This document shows positions 58,362 through 64,000 of a DNA stretch of 64,000 nucleotides, piece by piece. This DNA comes from Knoellia subterranea KCTC 19937 (GTDB lineage Bacteria; Actinomycetota; Actinomycetes; Actinomycetales; Dermatophilaceae). The notes under the pieces are model-generated. The model had not been told where the DNA came from and made no database searches. It was given only the letters and a program-made list of their open reading frames with translations. A program made the translations under genes and the position numbers. The stretch covers positions 124,001-188,000 of the forward strand of contig NZ_AVPK01000007.1 in NCBI RefSeq assembly GCF_000768685.1, written 5' to 3'. Positions within the stretch are counted from its first letter, which is position 1, and every line of letters begins with the position of its first letter.

Positions 58362-58626
58362 GGTTCGACTCTCTCGGGTCTCTCCGCGCGCGAAGGGCGC
58401 GTCGCTTGCGCACTCCCTCGGGCGCTCAGTGGGCCGCCGACATCCTTCCGCACACGGGTGCGGTTTGCTCCCTGAGTCGGCGGCCCAACGCACCCTCGGG
58501 AGTGCGCCACGCGCCGCTCGTTTGCCCGCCTGGTCCGCTGCGGTCGTGAGGTTGGCCACATCGCGTGGGCAACTGCCCTTTGGGTGTGTCTAGAGGGGGT
58601 CCGGCAGGCGGCTAGGGTGGCGGCTC
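58362..58626. other. Gene-free stretch with a 100-nt three-tier nested stem
   Basis: GCGCACTCCC (58408-58417) pairs with GGGAGTGCGC (58498-58507); GGGCCGCCGAC (58431-58441) pairs with GTCGGCGGCCC (58476-58486); CCGCAC-acgg-GTGCGG caps it (58448-58463). All three tiers are perfect and collinear. No U-tract, no open frame of note. Could be a terminator for gatCAB, a structured RNA or a DNA cruciform. The downstream end holds the gapB -10 (TAGGGT, 58613-58618). Confidence 0.6.
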
Positions 58627-60096
58627 GTGACGATGACGACGCAGACGCATTCCGCAGCAGACGAGCACCTGGCCGACTGGGCCGCACGACAGGCTTCGGC
58701 CGAGGCGATGATCCCCCTCGTGGGCCGCCTCTACCGGGAGAACGGCGTCGTGACGTCGATCCACGGCCGGCCGCTCTTGGGTCAGTCGACGACCGACATT
58801 CTCAAGGCACACCGGTTCGCCCGCCGCGTCGACATCGAGCTCGATGTGTCGGACACGCTGCCCGTCATCGAGGCACTGACGGCGCTGGATCTGGGTCCGG
58901 CGTCGATCGACATCGCCCGACTGCACCGCCGTCGACTCGAGGCGGGGGAGGGTGTGTCGCTCGAGGAGTTCCTCAGGGCCGAGCTGGTCGACGTCGTCGG
59001 CAAGGGTGGCTTGGCCGGCGATGGGGCGCGCCCCGTCACGGATGTCGTGCTCTACGGCTTCGGTCGCATCGGGCGCCTGCTGGCTCGCATCCTCATCGAG
59101 CACGCCGGCGGTGGGCACGGGCTGCGCCTGCGCGCCATCGTCGTCCGCAAGGGGTCCGACGACGACCTCGCCAAGCGCGCCAGCCTGCTGCGTCGCGACT
59201 CGGTCCACGGCTCGTTCGCCGGGACGATCACGGTCGACGAGGAGGCCAACGCGATCCTCGCCAACGGCACGCTCATCCAGGTGATCCACTCGGACAACCC
59301 CGCGACGGTCGACTACACGGCATACGGAATCAGCGACGCGATCGTCGTCGACAACACGGGTCGTTGGCGCGACGAGGCGGGCCTCGCCCAGCACCTCGAG
59401 AGCAAGGGTGTCTCGCGGGTCCTGCTCACCGCACCGGGCAAGGGCGGCCTTCCCAACATCGTCAGCGGGATCAACGACGACGACATCACCGACGCCGACC
59501 GCATCGTCACCGCGGCCTCGTGCACGACGAACGCCATCGTCCCGGCTCTCAAGGCGATCAACGACGAGTACGGCATCGTCGGTGGCCACGTCGAGACGGT
59601 CCACTCGTTCACGAACGACCAGAACCTCATCGACAACTTCCACAAGGGCGAGCGTCGCGGTCGTTCCGCCGCTCTCAACATGGTGCTCACCGAGACCGGC
59701 GCCGCCAAGGCCGTGGCCAAGGCTCTCCCCGAACTCGAGGGCAAGCTCACCGGCAACTCGATCCGCGTCCCCACCCCGGACGTGTCGATGGCGATCCTCA
59801 ACCTCACCCTCGAGAAGGCCGTCGACCGCGAGGAGCTCAACACCTACCTCCGTCAGGCCTCGCTCTACGGCGACCTGCACAAGCAGCTCGACTTCATCGA
59901 CAGCCCCGACGTGGTCTCGACCGACTTCGTCGGCAACCGCCACGCGGGCATCGTCGACGGCCGCGCCACCATCACGTCGGGTGACCGCTGCGTCCTCTAC
60001 GTCTGGTACGACAACGAGTTCGGCTACTCGTGCCAGGTCGTGCGCGTCCTCGAGGAAATGGCCAAGGTCCACCCGCCGACCTTCCCCAAGGCCTGA
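58627..60096 (+). CDS. gapB: Glyceraldehyde-3-phosphate dehydrogenase, large GapB type
   Basis: 489 residues from GTG 58627 (ATG 58633 is an alternative), about 150 longer than glycolytic GapA. The extra N-terminus (1-135) is helical; the NAD(P) fold begins VVLYGFGRIGRLLARI; catalytic C299 lies in VTAASCTTNAIVPALK; WYDNEFGYSCQVVR closes the protein. Corynebacterium GapB is similar in size and works in the gluconeogenic direction with NADP; the same role is likely here. Not in an operon with pgk or tpi. A hairpin terminator follows. Confidence 0.92.
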   Translation: MTMTTQTHSAADEHLADWAARQASAEAMIPLVGRLYRENGVVTSIHGRPLLGQSTTDILKAHRFARRVDIELDVSDTLPVIEALTALDLGPASIDIARLHRRRLEAGEGVSLEEFLRAELVDVVGKGGLAGDGARPVTDVVLYGFGRIGRLLARILIEHAGGGHGLRLRAIVVRKGSDDDLAKRASLLRRDSVHGSFAGTITVDEEANAILANGTLIQVIHSDNPATVDYTAYGISDAIVVDNTGRWRDEAGLAQHLESKGVSRVLLTAPGKGGLPNIVSGINDDDITDADRIVTAASCTTNAIVPALKAINDEYGIVGGHVETVHSFTNDQNLIDNFHKGERRGRSAALNMVLTETGAAKAVAKALPELEGKLTGNSIRVPTPDVSMAILNLTLEKAVDREELNTYLRQASLYGDLHKQLDFIDSPDVVSTDFVGNRHAGIVDGRATITSGDRCVLYVWYDNEFGYSCQVVRVLEEMAKVHPPTFPKA

Positions 60097-60111
60097 CGCC
60101 GCCACAAGAAA

Positions 60112-60155
60112 CGACGAACCCCCGCCTCGGCCTGAGCCGAAGCGGGGGTTCGTCG
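60112..60155. terminator. Bidirectional hairpin between gapB and the DUF937 gene
   Basis: CGACGAACCCCCGC (60112-60125) pairs with GCGGGGGTTCGTCG (60142-60155); TCGGC-ctga-GCCGA caps it. It separates two convergent genes. Confidence 0.7.
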
Positions 60156-60169
60156 CGTGGGGAGCCGGG

Positions 60170-60784
60170 TCAGCGGCGTCCGCCGCCGAGGAGGCCGCCG
60201 AGGACGTCGAGGATCGAGCCGCCCGTCGACTGCTGGGGCTGCTGGGGTGCCTGCTGCTGGGTCGCGGTGCCGCCACCGAGGGCGCCGCCGAGGACGTCCT
60301 GCAGCATCGAGTCGAGCGAGCCCGGACCACCCTGGGCCGAGTTGTCGGTGCCGCCGGGAGCCGGGGCCGCCGTGCCGCCACCGAGGCCGCCGCCCTTGAG
60401 GACCTTGTTGGCGAGGTAGGACAGGACGATCGGGGCGAGGATCGGGATCAGCCTCTTGACGAGACCGCCGCCGGCACCGGAGCCACCGAGCGCGGAGTAC
60501 ACCTGGTCCTGGTTGTCGCCGAAGATGTGCGAGGCGATCTTCTCGCCGTCGGCCTGGTCAACCTGGCCGAGGTCGACCCCACCGCTGAGGAGGTCGTTGT
60601 CGTGCTGGCCCAGAGCCTCGAGGATCGAGCCGGCGCCACCACCCTGCGCGTTGGCCTGGAGACCACCGAGGAGTGCGGGGAGGGCGGACTGGGCGGCCTG
60701 CTGCACCTCCTGGGGATCGGCGCCGACCTGCTGGGCGAGCTGGTCGATCGGCAGGCTCTGGAGGATCTCGTCAACTGCAGCCAT
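60170..60784 (-). CDS. DUF937 (YidB-like) family protein
   Basis: 204 residues from ATG 60784, with GAGAGG upstream. DUF937 core: VDEILQSLPIDQLAQQVGAD, ALPALLGGLQANAQ, HIFGDNQDQVYSALGG, KRLIPILAPIVLSYLANKVL. Glycine- and glutamine-rich low-complexity segments follow, ending in SILDVLGGLLGGGRR. Function unknown; the hydrophobic repeat pattern suggests self-assembly. Convergent with gapB. Confidence 0.85.
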   Translation of the reverse strand: MAAVDEILQSLPIDQLAQQVGADPQEVQQAAQSALPALLGGLQANAQGGGAGSILEALGQHDNDLLSGGVDLGQVDQADGEKIASHIFGDNQDQVYSALGGSGAGGGLVKRLIPILAPIVLSYLANKVLKGGGLGGGTAAPAPGGTDNSAQGGPGSLDSMLQDVLGGALGGGTATQQQAPQQPQQSTGGSILDVLGGLLGGGRR

Positions 60785-60897
60785 CGTGTGTTGCCACCTC
60801 TCGTGGGTCCGGCGGGCTAGATCGCCCACCTCTGACCCCCACTTAACCACCACGTTCGCGCACGCGGGGCGTTCACCTCGGTGCTCGTGACTCGATG

Positions 60898-62070
60898 TCA
60901 GCCGATCGGCACGCGAACCACGCGGTCGTCACCTTGGCGTGGGTCGCCACGGAAGGTGTTGTTGCTCAGCATCCACAGGGTCCCGTCGGGTGCGCTCACG
61001 ACGTCGCGAATCCGGCCGTATCGGCTGTGCAGCAGGCGAATTGGCTCCCCAGCGCGCCGCGGTCCGCTGACCGGCACCTTCCACAGCGACTCTCCGCGCA
61101 GTGCTGCCAGATAGACCGCTCCGTCGCCTCCGACCGCGATCCCACTCGGGGAGGACTCGTCGGTCGACCACTGAGCGATCGGTGCGACGAACCCGTCGCG
61201 CTGCTCGATGCCCTCCACCTCGGGCCAGCCGTAGTTCTTGCCCGGCTCGATGACGTTGAGCTCGTCCCACGTGTTCTGTCCGAACTCGCTCGCGTACATG
61301 GTTCCATCCGCGGCCCAGGCCAGCCCCTGCACGTTGCGGTGCCCCATCGACCACACGCGGCTCCCCGCAAAGGGGTTGCCGGGCGCGGGTGACCCGTCGG
61401 CGGTGATGCGCAGGATCTTGCCGCCGAGGTTGGACCGGTCCTGCGCCCGCTCGGGCTGCGCGGCGTCACCGGTCGCGACGTAGAGGAACCCGTCGGGTCC
61501 CCACTTGAGTCGCCCGCCGTTGTGGTTCCCGGCCTTGGGTATGCCGGTGAGCACCGGTGTGACAGAACCGAACCCGCCTGCCCCGAGGGTTGCCCGCACC
61601 ACCCGGTTGTCGTTGGCCGCGGTGAAGTAGAGATGCACCATCGAGTCCGTCGCGAAGGTCGGGGAGACGGCGATGCCGAGCAAGCCGCCCTCCCCGGACG
61701 CGTCGACGCCGGGGACGGTGCCGACCGTGGCCCTGTGACCGTCGGGGCTCACCCGCACGACCTCTGCCTGATCGCGCAGCGTCACGAGGGCATCACCGTC
61801 GGGGAGAAAGGCGATCGCCCATGGGACGTCGAGGCCGGTGACGACATCGGTCGGTTCCCCCGCGGGGAGCGCAGGGCCAGTGGACGACGCGGACGGAGTC
61901 GATGAGGTCGGGGTGCCTGTCGGCGTGCTCGACGCGGTCGTCGGCGTGGAGGACGGTTCCGTCCCATCTCCCGACCCACTGCATCCCGACAGGGCGAGGG
62001 CCAGGGCAGCTCCGAACCCGAGGAGGCCGATGCGGACGCGATACGGCTGCGGCAGGTGGGCGGACGGCAT
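60898..62070 (-). CDS. PQQ-type glucose/sorbosone dehydrogenase family lipoprotein
   Basis: 390 residues. Signal sequence with lipobox LSGC (C30), then a Ser/Thr/Pro-rich linker (about 33-68), then the six-bladed GSDH propeller: GLDVPWAIAFLPDGDALVTL, SGEGGLLGIAVSPTFATD, AGNHNGGRLKWGPDGFLYVA, YASEFGQNTWDELNVIEPGK. Probably a membrane-anchored aldose dehydrogenase acting outside the cell; whether it binds PQQ is unknown, as few actinobacteria make it. The ATG is part of a GTATGCCG motif. Confidence 0.9.
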   Translation of the reverse strand: MPSAHLPQPYRVRIGLLGFGAALALALSGCSGSGDGTEPSSTPTTASSTPTGTPTSSTPSASSTGPALPAGEPTDVVTGLDVPWAIAFLPDGDALVTLRDQAEVVRVSPDGHRATVGTVPGVDASGEGGLLGIAVSPTFATDSMVHLYFTAANDNRVVRATLGAGGFGSVTPVLTGIPKAGNHNGGRLKWGPDGFLYVATGDAAQPERAQDRSNLGGKILRITADGSPAPGNPFAGSRVWSMGHRNVQGLAWAADGTMYASEFGQNTWDELNVIEPGKNYGWPEVEGIEQRDGFVAPIAQWSTDESSPSGIAVGGDGAVYLAALRGESLWKVPVSGPRRAGEPIRLLHSRYGRIRDVVSAPDGTLWMLSNNTFRGDPRQGDDRVVRVPIG

Positions 62071-62130
62071 ACCCGATCCTGTCGTGAAACGACCATGATC
62101 TCCAGTGCTTCCGAGGCGGATACTCACCCC

Positions 62131-62556
62131 ATGGGACTCATGGACAAGGTGGCCGTGGCCGCCAAGCACGTGCACTCCGCGCTGTACCGCCGGTTCGACA
62201 CCCCGAAGCTGCGCACGATCGCGGGCCTGCCGATCCTGCTCCTCACTGTGCGGGGACGACGCAGCGGCAAGGACCTCACGTCGCCGGTCTGCTACCTCGA
62301 GCACGCGGGTGGTTACGCCGTGACCGGCAGTGCTGGTGGAGCTGACGCGGAGCCGCAGTGGTTCCGCAACCTCCGGGCGGCCGACACGGCGATGGTCGAG
62401 ATCGGTGAGCGGCGCCTGCCGGTCACGGTCCGCATCCTCGAGGGCGAGGAACGCGACGCGTTGTGGCACCGGTTCGTCACCGAGGGGACGACGTTCGCGG
62501 GGTACGAGAAGAAGACGGAGCGCGTCATTCCCGTCGCCCTGCTCACCCCTGCCTGA
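62131..62556 (+). CDS. Deazaflavin (F420)-dependent nitroreductase family protein
   Basis: 141 residues from ATG 62131, chosen because GATACT (62119-62124) ends 6 nt before it. DDN-type split barrel: LPILLLTVRGRRSGKDLTSP (the RGRRSG-R/K loop binds the F420 phosphate), AEPQWFRNLRAAD, and FAGYEKKTERVIPVALL. Family members reduce quinones and nitro compounds with F420H2. Divergent from the lipoprotein gene. Confidence 0.87.
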   Translation: MGLMDKVAVAAKHVHSALYRRFDTPKLRTIAGLPILLLTVRGRRSGKDLTSPVCYLEHAGGYAVTGSAGGADAEPQWFRNLRAADTAMVEIGERRLPVTVRILEGEERDALWHRFVTEGTTFAGYEKKTERVIPVALLTPA

Positions 62557-62576
62557 GGTCGCCTATCGTCAGGCGC

Positions 62577-63506
62577 ATGGTGGTCGTCTCTTTCCCTGAT
62601 GCCGTGCTTCGTGATGCCGTGGGCGATGTCGCGGGCATCGAACCCGTTCTGTGGGACCCGGGGACCGGTCCAGCCCCCGACGATCGGATCGAGGTCGTCG
62701 TCGCCCCCTACCTCGGTGCCGCCCACAAGCTGGCGCCGGTCGCGGACCTCCCGAACCTCCGTCTGGTCCAGCTGCAGTCCGCCGGCTTCGACGGTGTCCT
62801 CGAGGTCGTACCCGAGCACGTGGCCGTGGCGAACGCAGCGGGTGTCTACGACGCCGTGACCGCGGAGCTCGCCATCGGCCTGACGATCGCCAGCCTGCGC
62901 GGCATCCCCGACGCCGTGCGCCGTGGCGACGAGGCTCGGTGGGAGGCGCTGGGGCGCCGCACGTCCCTCGTCGGGAAGCGCGTCCTCGTCGTCGGCTACG
63001 GCTCGGTCGGCACGGCAATCGCCCGTCGTTTCAACGCTTTTGAGGTCGACCTGACGGTGATGGCATCGAAGGCAAGGGCCGGAGACGACCTCGTGGACAC
63101 CGTCCACGGCATCGATGAGCTTGCCGAGCTCCTGCCACACCAGGACGTCGTGGTCGTCATCGTTCCGCTCAACCCCTCGACGAGCGGCCTCGTCGACGAC
63201 GCATTCCTCTCGGCGATGCCCGACGGTGCCCTGCTCGTCAACGTCGCGCGTGGCCAGGTGGCCGACACCGATGCCCTCGTGAAGCATGCCGGCCGCCTGC
63301 GGATCGCCCTCGACGTCACCGATCCCGAACCCCTTCCGGACGGTCACCCGCTGTGGACCGCGCCGGACGTCCTCATCACGCCGCACGCCGGCGGCAACAC
63401 CGACGCGCTCGTCCCGATGATGGCGGCGCTCCTGCGCGAGCAGCTCACCGGACTGGCAGCGGGGGACTCGCCCCACCACCTCGTGCGCCCGATTGTCAAG
63501 ACCTGA
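62577..63506 (+). CDS. D-isomer specific 2-hydroxyacid dehydrogenase
   Basis: 309 residues. NAD fold VLVVGYGSVGTAIARRF; catalytic R225 (VNVARGQVADTDAL), E251 (VTDPEPLP) and H270 (LITPHAGGN). The substrate is uncertain: glyoxylate, hydroxypyruvate or phosphonate-type acids are all possible. TATCGT ends 7 nt before ATG 62577. Confidence 0.9.
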   Translation: MVVVSFPDAVLRDAVGDVAGIEPVLWDPGTGPAPDDRIEVVVAPYLGAAHKLAPVADLPNLRLVQLQSAGFDGVLEVVPEHVAVANAAGVYDAVTAELAIGLTIASLRGIPDAVRRGDEARWEALGRRTSLVGKRVLVVGYGSVGTAIARRFNAFEVDLTVMASKARAGDDLVDTVHGIDELAELLPHQDVVVVIVPLNPSTSGLVDDAFLSAMPDGALLVNVARGQVADTDALVKHAGRLRIALDVTDPEPLPDGHPLWTAPDVLITPHAGGNTDALVPMMAALLREQLTGLAAGDSPHHLVRPIVKT

Positions 63507-63537
63507 CATCACCAGTCGAGCGGGGCAAAATCGGACC

Positions 63538-64000
63538 ATGACCGCATCTGCCGAGGACCGGACGCTCGTGCTCGTGCGCCATGCCAAGGCGGAGCAGGGT
63601 GGCTACGACGCCGACCACGAGCGCGAGCTGACACCCCGGGGACATCGCGATGCGGCGGAAGCGGGTCGGTGGCTCAACGAGCAGGGCATCGGCGTCGACG
63701 AGGTGCTGTGCTCGACCTCGACGCGGACCCAGCAGACGTGCGAGGGCATCTGGGAGGCGGGGTGCTCCGAGGCCGACGTCCGCCACGAGCACGGCATCTA
63801 CAACGCCTCTGCCGAGCGGCTGCTCGACATCGCTCGTGAAGCCGACCACGACGCGAACGTCGTGATGATGGTCGGGCACGCACCCGGCATACCCGTTCTG
63901 GCATCTCTCCTCGCGGACGGTGAGGGAAGTGACCGCGCGCACGACCTCATGAGCGAGGGCTTCCCCACAACGGGCATCGCGATCCTGCGGTTCTCCGGGG
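63538..64000 (+). CDS. SixA-type histidine phosphatase (runs off the right edge)
   Basis: 154 residues are present with no stop. The RHG motif is LVLVRHAKAE (H15), then ELTPRGHRDAAEAGRWL, CSTSTRTQQTCEGIW and the second histidine in VVMMVGHAPGIPVLASLL. SixA removes phosphate from phosphohistidine. CAAAAT (63526-63531) ends 6 nt before the ATG, a leaderless arrangement. Confidence 0.88.
   Translation, partial: MTASAEDRTLVLVRHAKAEQGGYDADHERELTPRGHRDAAEAGRWLNEQGIGVDEVLCSTSTRTQQTCEGIWEAGCSEADVRHEHGIYNASAERLLDIAREADHDANVVMMVGHAPGIPVLASLLADGEGSDRAHDLMSEGFPTTGIAILRFSG

Overview
The window is 64 kb of high-GC, densely coded chromosome from an actinobacterium. Evidence: GTG starts are frequent, 4-nt ATGA/GTGA gene overlaps are common, many genes look leaderless, and WhiB, LpqB, the Rv3235 family, EccC and a deazaflavin-type nitroreductase fold are present. 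Two blocks keep the mycobacterial order: lpqB - comF - hpf - response regulator - secA with pdtaS and whiB1 nearby, and etfB - etfA - cysteine desulfurase - mnmA ... MetE-like - ligA - gatC - gatA - gatB. A Micrococcales/Intrasporangiaceae-like host is my inference; no rRNA, tRNA, integrase, transposase or CRISPR was seen, so this is core chromosome rather than an island.

Region 1 (1-9.5 kb): end of lpqB (envelope signalling), comF, the long ribosome-hibernation factor hpf with a real intrinsic terminator, an orphan LuxR-type response regulator, a YcaQ-type DNA glycosylase, a P1-type self-processing peptidase overlapping a tandem GNAT, and secA. Region 2 (9.5-19.4 kb): an Rv3235-family/LysM pair, an unknown protein, a small HTH protein, a SAF-domain/CpaE-like ATPase pair, a WS/DGAT acyltransferase, DUF6912, proline/glutamate catabolism (pruA), DUF2505, and two coupled helical genes resembling type VII secretion substrates. 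Region 3 (19.5-33.4 kb): the large NAD-glutamate dehydrogenase, PdtaS histidine kinase, a palindromic repeat array, whiB1, an EccC-type FHA/FtsK ATPase, and the glycogen debranching enzyme glgX.

Region 4 (33.5-50.6 kb): YbjN/enoyl-CoA hydratase, a HAD-like protein, etfB-etfA, cysteine desulfurase-mnmA (sulfur relay for tRNA thiolation), pirin, a MocR regulator divergent from an FMN-binding oxidase-like protein, a MetE-like protein, an EamA exporter, an acyl-CoA ligase operon, a DinB protein, and an ABC ATPase/permease pair. Region 5 (50.7-64 kb): ligA with a signal-less solute-binding-like protein, two YbaB-like genes, gatCAB, a large gapB, a DUF937 protein, a sugar-dehydrogenase lipoprotein, a nitroreductase-fold protein, a 2-hydroxyacid dehydrogenase and the start of a SixA-type phosphatase.

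The strongest unexplained signals are at DNA level. An 8-mer, GTATGCCG, occurs about 47 times on both strands, roughly 20 times more than base composition predicts, in several reading frames and often using otherwise rare codons. A family of long intergenic palindromes sits at gene 3' ends and forms an array between pdtaS and whiB1. The MocR/oxidase intergenic region carries two head-to-head AAGTGGTTC sites. Many genes have a -10-like hexamer ending 6-7 nt before the start codon, indicating leaderless transcripts.
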